The translations under genes and the position numbers were made by a program. 64,000 bases of DNA. Origin: Favolaschia claudopus. Its lineage: Eukaryota; Basidiomycota; Agaricomycetes; Agaricales; Mycenaceae. The DNA lies in NCBI GenBank assembly GCA_037176885.1, contig JAWWNJ010000080.1, forward strand, positions 496,001-560,000, written 5' to 3'. Numbering within the stretch: the first letter of the stretch is position 1; every line of letters starts with the position of its first letter. Positions 1 to 10,215 of this stretch are shown piece after piece. The notes beneath the pieces are model-generated. The model was not told the origin of the DNA and ran no database searches. It was given only the letters and a program-made list of their open reading frames with translations.

Positions 1-125
1 TGGCGTATAATGCCCTATAAGTCTCATTTGGTACATATCTAAAGCTTATAAGCTGCCTTTTACCCAACGACCTTATAAGGCCTAACACGGCCTTATTTGG
101 CCCTATAACCTGTTTTCGATTTTCC
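1..125. repeat. AT-rich word island (TATAA / GGCC)
   Basis: Short stretch built from variants of CTTATAAGG, CCCTATAA and GGCCTTAT in both orientations, ending in a TTTTCGATTTTC segment. The same style and nearly the same end segment recur at about 10,080-10,215, and a related island is at 7,905-8,040. No ORF. It may be the interior or end of a small non-autonomous element whose left end is outside the window. Confidence 0.4.
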
Positions 126-264
126 GACAGTAAACTGTGCATCTCGCTGTTGCCCATCTGCGGCACGTATGGCCATGCGGTCAAACGACGTCGGGTCATT
201 CAGTTCACCTGGAAAAGAAATTGGTGAGTATTAATATTAATTCAGTCTTATACATCGGAAAATT

Positions 265-1200
265 TTAATAAAGCTTACCGCCAACAGAAAGATCTATCTC
301 TCCATCCGGTAGTGGAAGAGTAGGAAGGACGTCAGCGTGGTTGTCGTCAGCATTTATAATATCAAGGAAGGGTTGGCGTGCGATGGCCGACGCAAGGGTG
401 GCCTGCTCAGTGGTGAGTAAAATGCTTTTCTTGTGGTGCGTCTCGAGGTGAAGCGGGATTTTATAGTAAAGTCGCTGGTTGATTGAATATTGCAATGCGC
501 ATTCTAGAATTGGCAGAATTTGACCCAATCGATGTTTTTGTAATGTTCGCGGGGCGGGTAAGTCTTTCCACCTTTTCTGAACATTGGGTTGTTGATCAGT
601 TCCTTGAAGAAGATGTACTCTTGCAGTGTATGGACCGGAAGGACTGCAAACAGTACCAACTGTCACAGCTGAAGATAGCGGTTAATGTTGGTTGGTTTGG
701 TGGAGAGCCGCGTCAAGACGTGGACTGGCGTATCTCGGTGGTGAGGTACTCCAAGGATGCGCGGCCGCGGCAATGTGACCATGTTCAGATTTTCGGCCAG
801 GGATTTTGACATTGGCAAAATCCCAAGCGTCTCGGAAGTTGCAATGCGAGAAGTTGCAATGTGAGTGGAAAGCACACGCGGCGATGGAAAGAGCTCTTCA
901 TGCCGGCATTTATAGCAAGCTCGACGATTTCATCGCGAGTCCATAAGTCGAAGTGCCCGCGATACTTTGAACCTGTGGGATTATGAAAGCCAACCTGTTC
1001 AAAAATGAATATAAATATTATTGCTTCGTTTTAAAATACCTTCGTGTTGCGCCGAAGAGAATACACTCTGCAAGCTCAGGCGACGCCCTCAGCGACCCAA
1101 AAATACGTCGAACAGCCATGTGAAATCCACCTTCCACCGAGTTAGTGCCACGAACCGTGCGGTACACATTCAGACCATCACGGTCCGTTCCCATTAAGTA
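265..1200 (-). pseudogene. Conserved basidiomycete repeat-associated protein, decayed
   Basis: Reading right to left, a split frame gives GTDRDGLNVYRTVRGTNSVE, then after a likely intron (GTATTT..AACAG near 1,040-985) a block with FHNPTGSKYRGHFDLWTRDE, then THIATSRIATSETLGILP and GVPHHRDTPVH, and finally YYKIPLHLETHHKK and an acidic tail. The blocks lie in different frames and a TAG falls inside the DWVKFCQF block near 505, so it is not expressible as it stands. I recognise these blocks as a family often found among Agaricomycete repeats but know no function for it. It lies head to head with the RecQ-like remnant at 1,383; the roughly 180 bp between them would be a shared promoter region if the pair belonged to one element. 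Confidence 0.5.
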
Positions 1201-1382
1201 GTAGAGTGGCTACTATTGCCATACATATATAATTTAAATAAGTAGCACGGCGCTAGCTTCGAGCTGTCGCATGCTACACCTCAACGAAGGTAAAAACTAG
1301 GTATGTGTGACATAATATAACACGCTGTGACAACCGCGTCGAGACGTGACATGTAATTTGAAAATTTACGCCTCAACGTGTT

Positions 1383-3230
1383 ATGACCTCCCCAACGCGA
1401 GCTGTGTTCGGGAGCCTTCCTGTGACACCCAAGGGGACCCACGAACGTGTTGTAAACTCACCTCGGAAGCGCAAAACTCCTACAACAGACCGGGTTAAAG
1501 CAACGAAAGAGACGCTGCAAGAGATAAAAAACCGCACACGCGAGAAGCTGCAGCTCACCTTCGAGCTCGAGAATTGGCAGGGGGAACTTATCCGCCGAGT
1601 CCGCCAGGGATATGATTCTATCTTGATAGCTGGCACGGGCTATAGAAAGAGCGTCATTTTTGAGGGGCTTGCGGCCTTGAATAAATCCAAGGTAGTCATT
1701 GTTGTGTGCCCGCTGAAGGCCTTAGAACGAGATCAGGTAAGCAAGCTTTAATATTAAGTATAACGCAACTCACACTCACTACTTATTGTACCCACAAGGT
1801 CAACGAGGATCAAAAAAAGGGGCTACGCGCAGTTATGGTTAACGAAGACACAGCTTTCCCCGAACTGTGGGCAAACCTTCGACAAGGACGTTCCAATCTC
1901 TATTATGTCTCACCGGAAATGGCTCTCTCGGCGAGCTTCACGCAGCTCTGGCAGGATAGTGCATTCCGTCATCGAGTGCAGGCCGTTCTGAATGATACAT
2001 TGTATCGTTGAGTGGGAAGATGAAGGTCGGAAGGAGTATAGCGGTCTTGCCCGGCTGCGTGATTACATCGGGCAGGAAACCCAATTTGGCGGCGACGGCT
2101 ACCTGCGACACGGAGGCATTTAATGTCATCTGGAAGTCTTTAAAATTCGGGTGCCGACCATTCTGGGACTTGACGTCGAACTTATCGATGTGTGTAACGG
2201 TACAATTCCTGGGAACACAATGAAATATTAATATTATCGCACACTTTAGGAGCCAATAGCCCTACGTATTCCAGGTCTCTAAATATGCACAAAACATCTG
2301 AGAACCCGGCCGAAAGCGCTCAAAACTCAACATGATGTAAGTTGGCTCATTTTGAGTTTGGAACTCATTCAGCCTAACTTGATTTTGTTGCTTGTGGGCG
2401 TCCTGACAGTTGGCGATCTAACTAGTACTATTACCATCTACCTACTTAGGACAAAATGAAAAACGAGTTAGGCTCATTCGCTTCAGAATCAAAAACTACC
2501 CACTTTCACATTATAATATACAAGTTCTGACACTTTTTCTCAAGATACAGAAGGTCGAAAAAACGAAGTATTTATTGTCATCTGGAAGTCTTTAAAATTC
2601 GGGTGCCGACCATTCTGGGGACTTGACGTTGGTACTGACCGAAGTAACCTGGTGTACATCACCCGGGTTGTGAAGAACGCCGCCAATCCTGTTCTGGATG
2701 TTCTCAATATACTTCCGGAGAAGATGGACAGAAATACTCCACTCACCGCCTTGTCAAAATGCCTATTTTACTTCGATACCATCCAGAACTGCGAAACCGC
2801 GGTTTGAAACTGTTCGAAAGGCGCTCCCGGAACATCTTCGACATACTGTGCAGACCTTCAAATCAACGGTATCCGAAGCGGCAAAGAAACTAGCCTGGGA
2901 TAAATTCAAACAAGGAGAAATCCGGATTCTGTGCGCCACGGATGCTGCGGGAATGGGGTGTAATGTTCCAGACGTCGAGTTCACCATCTTGCGCTAGCGC
3001 TTTTTGACGAAGTCGGCATCAGTTCTGGCTCAGCGATGGGGGGCGTACTGCGCGGGACCGCACAATTCTCGGTACTTGTATTGTTATAGTGCCGCAGTGG
3101 TCGATTCGGCCAGCAGAACCTGTCGCACAATCTTCCAACGCCTCAAAAACCAAGGCAGAGTCCAAATCTGACACTAACAATCAAAAGAAGCTGCCCAAAG
3201 CTGTCAAGGAGTTTGTAAACGCAGGTTCGA
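1383..3230 (+). pseudogene. RecQ-like superfamily II DNA helicase, decayed
   Basis: The N-terminal block has the helicase Q-region and Walker A in the form AGTGYRKS; the family form is GxGxGKS/T, so the loop glycine before Lys-Ser is Arg. A clean intron follows (GTAAGC near 1,738 to CACAAG near 1,798) before VNEDQKKGLRAVMVNEDT. The DEAH box is lost; a frame with VEWEDEGRKEYSGLARLRD and LAATATCDTEAF marks motifs II-III. The C-terminal helicase part appears at about 2,810-3,000 (EIRILCATDAAGMGCNVPDV, motif V) and QRWG near 3,030 (motif VI region), with Arg codons of motif VI lost. Frameshifts, a stop, a 398-bp insertion and altered catalytic residues make it inactive. RecQ-like genes of this type are often repeat- or telomere-linked in fungi; linkage here is not shown. 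Confidence 0.75.
2124..2630. repeat. 53-bp direct repeat flanking a 398-bp insertion in the helicase
   Basis: The helicase segment at 2,124-2,177 (coding VIWKSLKFGCRPFW) is repeated at 2,576-2,630 with a one-base length difference. Between the copies are about 398 bp of AT-rich non-coding sequence without terminal inverted repeats that I can see. Only the second copy continues into the downstream helicase frame. It is an insertion with a long target duplication, or a local duplication followed by divergence. Confidence 0.6.
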
Positions 3231-3419
3231 AAGCAACTCTACTCGTTTGTGTTTCAGTCAACTGACAAAATTCACAGCATGCTCTCATTCTTACCTTCGA
3301 AACCACTTTCGCCCAATCACAGGCTTGAATACGTATGATTCGCTTGCTCAACAAGTCCATGAACCCGTGGAAGTTGGATGGAGGTCAGAGGCAGCTCAGC
3401 GCGAGCTGTCATGGTGTCG

Positions 3420-3545
3420 AAAATCCTGATTTACCTGATCAGTGGCTGACGGAACCTGACCAAGGTATCAGGCCTGGTCAGCTTTCCGGGGGTTGCTGGT
3501 CAGCACCTATCAGCTCCATATCAGCCTAGGTCAGCACATATCAGA
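3420..3545. repeat. Word island (GGTCAG / TATCAG)
   Basis: Dense variants of GGTCAG, TATCAG, CTGATC and CCTGACC in both orientations within about 125 bp, after a region with no recognisable coding. Same style as the other word islands but with its own word. Confidence 0.45.
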
Positions 3546-4130
3546 AGAGAGCCGAACCATACCCCATCCAGTAAGGTAGGCTCATGGACGACAGGCATTA
3601 GGAAAAAAGTGATTTTCTTAAGGCGATGCCTCCCACGGGGTTAGTACACTTCCTGCTCGAAAAAAACATCAAAAACCTCGAAACCAGTGGTTTGGGGGCG
3701 CCCCAAGGTCGGCCTGAGCAAGGTACATGGTTCAGGTCATGACCTCCTAACGTTCAACGAGTAAAAACAACAAGGTTGTTGTTTGATTTTGTTAGCGGTA
3801 ATTATTTACCACTCTTTACTTTCCAGCATACTGTACTCTCGTAATTTTGTAACCGAGACCACGACGTTCTCTACACAAACGCAGTTATTTCGACTTCTCG
3901 TCTTGACCACTCGATACGGGCGATACCGAACAGCAAATTACGCTGACAGATTTGCCTAATCGATGCCGTTCCTTCCGTTGATTTCAAACCTATGTCTGTA
4001 CCCGAATCCGCGGTATGTAAGCCCCAGCGAATGGTTTTCAAACTATTTCTATTTTCTCTCACGTCAATCAGCGGCAGCAACGTCGCCAGCGCAAGCGGCG
4101 ATACGACTTTGATACGACTCGTCTAGCGCT
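3546..4130. other. No gene recognised
   Basis: Only short ORFs without recognisable domains, and no inverted repeats that I could pair. Confidence 0.4.
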
Positions 4131-4465
4131 GTGTAGGAATCGAGTGTTATATAACAGGTACTTTATAACACTGTTATTAACTTGTAAATTACATTTCTCA
4201 CAATTGAGGTCCAGAAACACCTGTTATTTATGTGTTATGAAGGGGCCCCTGCGGTGCCTTGAACACCACTTTTGCAGCTTGATTTTGCCCTCGGGATGCT
4301 AAGAATTGAGTCAAAAACACTCTCCTCTGCCCGGAAGGCGTCGAAGGCAAATCTGAGGCAAATTTCAAGAAAATCAGCGGAAAATCAGGGGGAAATTTTT
4401 TTTTGGGTGGGCTTACGTCATGTTATAAACCCTGTTATTAACATACCCATGTTTAAATAACCAGG
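4130..4465. repeat. Word island (TAACA / TGTTA)
   Basis: Repeated GTGTTATATAACAGG-, TAACACTGTTATTAAC- and CTGTTATTAAC-type words near 4,140-4,240 and again at 4,420-4,460, flanking about 180 bp of ordinary sequence. Several words are palindromic. No coding. Confidence 0.4.
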
Positions 4466-4753
4466 GGGGGTGGTTTGAATCTCACATTTCTCACAGCCAG
4501 ATTTTGATTCCAACACAGCGCTAGACTCGTCTCTTTTCCACTCGATGCGACGCGACACCTCACCTTCAAGATCAAGTTCCTCCCTCGAAGCTCCTCTCAA
4601 TATCTCCTGCCCACAAGATTCCCTGATTATGGTCTCCCAAAGTGACTAGCGCGAGCGACGTGGAACTCCGAGCTGTGCAGAATCATTCGCCGATTCCTGC
4701 ACTTCGCCCCTCACCTGCCTCGGTTCTTGCCTATATATCTTTCTCTTACTCTA

Positions 4754-5011
4754 TGGTGCCCTCCACTTAGTCACCACCAATTTGTGACAACCGTTACTAC
4801 TCGGGCCGGAGAAAACACCGATTTTTTATTCCTCTTGCGAAAACACTCAGTTTTCACGCAAGGAATCTTTTGGCAAGACAGAATTTTTATAGCGACAAAA
4901 TTGAGCGAGTTATAAAACTTCTGACGAAAAGAGGTATATACAAAAAAAAAATCGGCCTTCGGCCGATTTGGGACTAGTACATTTTTGGCGGTGACTAAGC
5001 GGAGGGCACCA
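4754..5011. mobile_element. MITE with TA target duplication
   Basis: Terminal inverted repeats TGGTGCCCTCCACTTAGTCA (left) and the complement of TGGTGCCCTCCGCTTAGTCA (right) are flanked on both sides by TA (4,752-4,753 and 5,012-5,013), the Tc1/mariner-type signature. Length 258 bp, no ORF. The interior holds two small hairpins, GAAAACACTCAGTTTTC and ATCGGCCTTCGGCCGAT; the second follows an A-run. Confidence 0.75.
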
Positions 5012-5017
5012 TAGAAC

Positions 5018-5555
5018 TTTCTTCCTGGCACCTCAAGCTCAGTTGACCACCGATGAAAAGACTACAGAATTTTGTTGTTATTCTCGGGTTCGAGGTGCGC
5101 ACACGGTGGAATTGTTGTTTTGTTTCTTTCTAATTCAATTAGAGCATATTGGCAACTGGAAATATTCCTGCGGTCCACCAATCAAAGGCCAGGAAAGTGT
5201 GGAGCAGCCAATCACAGCACTGGTCAAATGGTTTTATACCGGTTGCCAATCCTAAACTTGAAAACAGGCCTGCAGAAAAGACACTTGTCTATAATACGTC
5301 TGCCCGTCTTCCATGGTCCGCAAACGAAAATACTTGTTGAGTGCGGCAGCCAGAGCGCGTGCTGGTCGACATCCTCGTGCCGAATCATCGTCACCGTCAT
5401 CCGGCATGGCGACTCAGGATGCTCAATTACACGTCCGCAAGTTTAGTTCTAAGGTATACAAGTCTCACAGACGTATCCCACAACGTGTCGCAGAGAGTTT
5501 TGACGAGTAGGGACATATTCGGAGGGACAGTCCCAATTTGGGGGCACCGGGCCAT
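5018..5555. other. No gene recognised
   Basis: Overlapping short ORFs in several frames without domain resemblance; moderately GC-rich. Nothing supportable. Confidence 0.35.
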
Positions 5556-5599
5556 CAGAATTGATGGATCACATGCTTTTTCATGTGACTTTGACACCA

Positions 5600-5750
5600 A
5601 ACCACGGGACCACACGAGACGTCGCGAGCGGAGCGAGCGTAGCGGGGTTTGGGGCGGCCAGCCCCAACAAGCTGTGTGACCGAACGGAGGGAGGCCGGCG
5701 AGCGCAGCGAGTCGGCCGTGCCGGACGCAGGGAGCTAAAGCTTGTATCCT
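5600..5750 (+). repeat. GC-rich dyad repeat, family 2
   Basis: Begins with GAGCGGAGCGAGCGTAGC-like dyads, then GGGGTTTGGGGCGG...CCCC, then ACAAGCTGTGTGACC, a second GAGCGCAGCGAG dyad, and ends with AAGCTTGT. Related copies are at 6,590-6,757 (+) and 43,555-43,665 (-). The run of CGAGCG dyads should fold strongly. No coding potential. Confidence 0.6.
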
Positions 5751-6590
5751 ATACATCCTATACAAGAAAACACAAGGAATCGATCAGCTCACGTGAAAAG
5801 TAACGTGACTTTGACACGAAACCACGGGGACCATGTCGAGATGTTGCTGCCGGCTGTCGAGATGTTGCTCCCCGGTTCCCACGAACCTTCCCGACGGCGC
5901 CGCGCACACTTCCCAAACTTCCGCCCGCAATCAGTGACAATCCGATCCGGTAATTTGATGGTGGCGGTGTTTTGGCCTAATTTAACACACGCCAACTCAT
6001 ATTATGAACTTTTTGTTGATCCTCGTCCCGTTTTCCCTCTCCCAGTGCTCATAAACATGAATGACAGTAGTTCTTGCATCTTACACCGATATATTAATTT
6101 TGAGAGTTATACGCCGCCTGTAGCAAACTAGACAGATGAAAAGGACTTTTTGTGACATTTGTGTGACCCCGCTAAACGCCAAAACCGACTCACCTCAAAA
6201 GGTTCATCCTCCCCACTGCGCTCGCTCATAGTTCTCAAAAAATAATCAGGGATATGTATTACATGGGGACATATATCTTTTTCGACGCCTAGCAGCAGAA
6301 AATACGTAGAAATTGGAACAATGTGGGTCCAGGCCGTCATCAGTTGCCAGCGAGGACACATCACACAATAAGCAAAAAAAAAATGCAAATAGAAAGGACC
6401 GAACTCGCACTCACACCTCCCTTCCGGATGATCAAACCTCTATACTAACTAGCAATTGAGTACAACCTCCTACCTACACATCACAACACACCCCCAACAC
6501 CTCAGATCAACAAGTCAAAGGAACACCGCCACCATCAAATTACCGATTCGGATGTCACTGATGCGGCGGAATTCATCGAGTGGCCGCGCA
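5751..6590. other. No gene recognised
   Basis: Contains a short direct repeat of GTCGAGATGTTGCT (about 5,834 and 5,857), whose complement-like relative occurs near 43,670 beside the other copy of the GC-rich repeat. Otherwise unremarkable. Confidence 0.35.
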
Positions 6591-6757
6591 CCGCGAGTGC
6601 AGCGAGCGGTAGTGCGGCGCCGAGGCACGCAATCCAGCAAGAAAAAAACCCGCGGGGTTTGGGGCGGAGCCCCGACAAGCTGTGCACCAGCCGTAGGGAG
6701 GGATGCGAGCGCAGCGAGCCGGCCCTGCCGAAGGCGGGGTGCTTAAGCTTGTGCTCT
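6590..6757 (+). repeat. GC-rich dyad repeat, family 2 (second copy)
   Basis: Same order of blocks as at 5,600-5,750: AGCGAGCGGTAG dyads, GGGGTTTGGGGCGGAGCCCC, ACAAGCTGTG, GAGCGCAGCGAGC and a final AAGCTTGTG. It carries an extra A-rich stretch near its start. It abuts the Mutator-like terminus at 6,765. Confidence 0.6.
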
Positions 6758-6764
6758 ATTGACT

Positions 6765-6840
6765 AAACGCTATCCCCCCAACGCTGGTGCCAGGCACGTG
6801 GCCTCGGATCTCGGGCATCAAAGATGGATGCCACGCTGTC
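6765..6840. mobile_element. Single terminus of a Mutator-like element
   Basis: Starts ACTAAACGCTATCCCCCC and continues through a diverged copy of the terminal repeat of the 630-bp elements at 30,206 and 44,312, ending CCACGCTGTCA. LINE reverse-transcriptase sequence follows directly. The nearest relative is at 43,399-43,475 (same GCTGGTGCCAGGCACGTGG variant). No matching right end was found nearby. Confidence 0.6.
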
Positions 6841-7357
6841 AGGAGTTGAAACCCGCGTCAAAATCAATGGACATATGAGCTTACCTTTCAATGTAACACG
6901 CGGAGTTCGCCAAGGTGATCCAATCTCATGCCTACTTCTCAACATAGCCATCGAACCACTTGCATGCTTGCTTCGAAAGTCCGACCTGCATGGTATCAGT
7001 GTTCCGGGTACTGATCGCAAACTTACTGTTTCGCTATTTGCAGATGATACAACGGTCTATCTGTCCTCTAATGATAGCTGGACAAAATCGTGGCGCATAC
7101 TTGATCTTTGGTGTACCGCATCAACAGCTCGATACAACATGACAAAAACTGTGGTACTACCCTTTGGAAGCGCTGCTTATCGACAAAACCTGGCTTCTAC
7201 ACGTCTGTTAGGCTCTTCTGGAACTTTGATCCCGCTAGACTTGAAAATTGTGGCAGATGGCGACACTTGTCGCTTCCTCGGTGCCTGGGTACTTAGACCC
7301 AGATTGAAAAGTTGGTACATACCTCATCGTAGTGTCAAACGCCCGGTACCGGTCTAA
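6835..7357 (+). pseudogene. LINE reverse transcriptase fragment (Tad/Jockey-like)
   Basis: Reading frame with FNVTRGVRQGDPISCLLLN and, about 50 residues on, SLFADDTTVYL: the finger/palm motif and the catalytic F/YxDD box (here FADD) of non-LTR retrotransposon reverse transcriptases. The endonuclease domain and the start of the RT are missing on the left, and the thumb and C-terminal part are missing after the RFLGAWV block. The element's C-terminal part is represented by a different fragment at 42,410-43,397 (-). It directly follows a Mutator-like terminus, so its left end was cut by, or copied into, that element. Confidence 0.85.
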
Positions 7358-7904
7358 ACAGACCCTCGCTGGCGAGGAAGCATCGCCAGGTTGTCGACCG
7401 CTCATTAAGCCAGATGCGAAAAGACACGCTGTACGCGGGCTGGTATCTGGACTCTAGCGCTCTCCCAAATCTAGTCTGTTGTCCTAGACAACTACATTGA
7501 TACTCATTCTCTGTGTTTGTTGGATGTCTATCCCTGACAATGGCGACACAAACAATTGTATATCACCTACGCGTCTTATAAACCTATGACTTAACGTTCC
7601 AATGTGTGCTGAATATCTGATGGATCTTACCGTTCGAACGCGTCTCCCGTCTACCGCTCTCGAAGTACTCGAATTCTCTGGCTCTTCAAGTGCTTTCTAA
7701 TGCTTTCCGGCTATTCCTCCAGGATCTGTGCGCCAAAACTTCGCTTAAAAACACTTAGTCAACCGCTCTGTGATCCCGTCCGATGCCTCTGCCTCCGAAG
7801 ACCCGGACGCGCAAAACGAACCCCCGGATCAGATATCTATCCCTTTGGAGAACTCCACCAATCGGCCAATGTCGCAAAAATCGAAAGTCGGAGATACCCC
7901 AAGA
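7358..7904. other. No gene recognised
   Basis: No recognisable domains. Probably further decayed LINE sequence at the left, but no motif supports it. Confidence 0.3.
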
Positions 7905-8040
7905 TGAGTACTTACAGCCAATACAGTATAACCAGATTACAGCCTGCTTACAGCCAGGTTATACCAGTGTTATAGCCAGTTATAACAAGGCACCCTGCTT
8001 ATAGTACCTTATAGCTCCATTACAGCTACCTTACAGCCTG
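7905..8040. repeat. Word island (TACAGCC / TATAACC)
   Basis: Variants of TTACAGCC, TTATAGCC and GTTATAACC repeated about ten times in both orientations, adjoining the MITE that begins at 8,066. Confidence 0.5.
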
Positions 8041-8065
8041 GGAGCCGTTTCCACACACAAAAATA

Positions 8066-8425
8066 CTGTACGTCCCTGTATGGGAGCAACGGTCACGGTC
8101 ACGGAGCGCTCGTTGCGTTTCCATTTTTTGGCGCGGTCACGGTAACGGCGAGGCTCGTTGCCCTAAAAAAATCCTTCGAAAAAAAAATGAATTTTGGCCA
8201 GCAAAATCCCGTTTTTCTCCCGCACTAGTACTTACCTTTAAAATGCTTGGGACTGTCGCTTGGACGTGTCAAGAAAACTGTACGCTTGTGCTTGAGCACT
8301 TCCGCACCCCTGTGGTAGCCTCATTTGGCAACGGTCACGGCTCACGGAGGGTTCGTTGCCTGAAAAAGAGGCAACGGATCTGTCACGGTCCTTTGTGTGT
8401 TGCTACCATACAGGTACACAGAAAG
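8066..8425. mobile_element. TA-flanked MITE filled with GGTCACGG words
   Basis: Imperfect terminal repeats share CCTGTATGGKAGCAAC; the left end is CTGTACGTC, and TA lies outside both ends (8,064-8,065; 8,426-8,427). The interior repeats GGTCACGG, AACGG and CGTTGCC words at least eight times, many as extensions of the subterminal motif. No ORF. CTGTA- left ends recur in the elements at 19,030 and 63,384. Confidence 0.55.
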
Positions 8426-8865
8426 TATTATTTCTGTATATTTCTGTAGTTGGCGATGACGACTCGGTCGAGGTGCGCATCTCAAACAAAAGGTTTGTTG
8501 ATGCAGGCGCTTATGGTCAGTCTTCCTCTCGGACCGAGTTGGCATCACCCTCTTTATAAAATTAAGCCTGTCCGAAGCTTTTAAAACTCCGCTCGGTTAT
8601 CACCCTCCAGACTGTTCCATATCAAGATCTCACGCTTCCTTTTTTGTGCGTCTCCTCCTCCATCTTCCTGCTTCCGCGCTTTCCCACTGCACGCTCTATT
8701 ATGGACACCCAGTTGCTATTTTATGTGCGCCTTTGGCGTCATCCTCGAGCGCCTGTACACGTAGTCATTGCAATACATCCGACTTTCTCGGAGTCTCCCA
8801 AAACCGCTACACCCAAATTTGAGTCTTCCGACACTCAGCTGCCTTCACATACCAATCTTTTCTCA

Positions 8866-9652
8866 ATGGCTGCCTCGGAAGACGAGAGCGAAGCTGAATA
8901 TCATCGTCGCTTGCGACGAAACGCGCAAAGACTGCGGCGACAAAACGAGACCTTGGCTGAGCATGAGCAACACCGCAACGCCAACTCTGCTGCTCGGCGT
9001 GTGGCTCGGACCAATTTGGTTCACTCGGGACAGGTTCAGAGTCAATGGTGGGATTGTGTCTCGGCTCTGAACAAGTCCCAATTGCGGAGCCTCTTCGCCT
9101 TCGATGGAATAGGAACTGTAAAATATGTGGGATCAAGGTGCGTGTGTTGTAACTATCCCATTTCCCGAGAAATAATCGTGACGAAAAATCGAGGCTCTCA
9201 CTGGCGAGAGAATACACGACAAATGCTTCGTTTGTGGGCCTAAAGGTCGTCACAATGTACCGCTCCTTCCGCCCTATCCAACTGAGTGGGACACATTTAT
9301 CAACAACCGAAAGACCGCAGGTTTATCTCGCAAATTGAACAACATCGTTACGCTCACCGCAATTGCCGTTGAGGATGGCAGCTTCATGAAATTCGGACCT
9401 GGAATTTCCGCCGTTACTCTTCATCGCAAACAAATACCTCTCGTGCTTTGCTATGCGACAACTTTCAATGGTTGTCAAGGTTTAACCGTCCAAAAATTGG
9501 GAATTGATCTCCGCCGACCAGTGTTTTCGCATGGTCAACTATATTCAGCAATGACACGAGTTCCAAGCGCCGGAAATGTTTTGATTCTCAAGTACCCAGA
9601 TGATAGTTCCACTAGCGCTACCAACATTGTATGGAGAGAGCTTTTACTCTGA
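8866..9652 (+). pseudogene. Helitron protein, collapsed to its N-terminal and C-terminal ends
   Basis: The first part (8,866-9,060) is the Arg/Gln/Ala-rich helical N-terminal region common in fungal Helitrons. A second block has CFVCGPKGRHNVPLLPPYPT and SRKLNNIVTLTAIAVEDG. It runs without a stop into the C-terminal Pif1-type helicase end: PLVLCYATTFNGCQGLTVQK (the family has HKSQG here) and VFSHGQLYSAMTRV (motif VI). The whole HUH replication-initiator domain and helicase motifs I-V are deleted in frame near 9,380-9,400. It cannot self-mobilise. A GC-rich hairpin follows the stop. Confidence 0.75.
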
Positions 9653-9706
9653 GTAGTTATCTGACATATCTCATACTCATGCTTCATGCTCGTGCCGAAA
9701 GTGGGA

Positions 9707-9725
9707 GACGGCGCGAAGCGCCGTC
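9707..9725. repeat. GC-rich hairpin after the Helitron ORF
   Basis: GACGGCGC-GAA-GCGCCGTC is a perfect 8-bp stem 55 bp after the stop, followed by a T-run. Helitron 3' ends carry such a hairpin shortly before CTRR, but no CTRR follows at the expected distance, so assignment as the element end is uncertain. Confidence 0.45.
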
Positions 9726-9874
9726 GACCGCTTTTTTTCAAAAGATTGTCCGAGCCTTGGCCGACCCTTTATTGAAGTGCGCGGGTGTTAAATGAATAAA
9801 GAATGAACTGAATGAACGCTGTCCAAGAAGACATGCACGTACATATACTGTATAGAGCAGACGTATTGTAAATG

Positions 9875-9955
9875 CACTGTTAGTACAGTGGTAATGCTGT
9901 GGTTTGATAAATTTCTCGCGCGAGTTCGATTCCTCTTGCGCGTACCTACTTGTAC
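9875..9955 (+). repeat. tRNA-like SINE head or tRNA relic
   Basis: Contains GTTAGTACAGTGG (A-box-like) and GAGTTCGATTCC (B-box consensus) at pol III spacing. The sequences outside do not form an acceptor stem and no anticodon arm can be drawn, so this is not a functional tRNA gene. Best read as a SINE head or tRNA pseudogene. Confidence 0.45.
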
Positions 9956-10079
9956 CTACTTTGGGCTCCCAAATTACATACATGCGAATTCAATACAGAA
10001 CAATAGACGTTGAGCAGTCCCACTGCTAGAATTCCAGCGCTAATAGTTCCTGGGGTAACCCGTTATCATTTTTGAGCTC

Positions 10080-10215
10080 AAACGCGCTATAAAGCCCGTA
10101 AACGGCTGTAAGTGCCTATACCGATTTATGACCCTAATCAGGCTCTACAGGCCCCCTGCCTCGATTATAGACTTATACCGAGTTACAGCCCAGTATAATC
10201 GATTTTCGATTTTTG
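10080..10215. repeat. AT-rich word island
   Basis: CTATAA/AGCCC/TTATA words in both orientations, closing with CGATTTTCGATTTTTGCGAC, close to the end of the island at the window start. A coding frame begins directly after it. Confidence 0.4.

Noticed and set aside
4935..4975. Bacterial-type terminator (A-run plus ATCGGCCTTCGGCCGAT hairpin)
   Set aside because: It lies inside a TA-flanked MITE in a fungal genome with no adjacent gene end.
9875..9955. Possible tRNA gene on the plus strand
   Set aside because: Promoter boxes are good, but there is no acceptor stem or anticodon arm.
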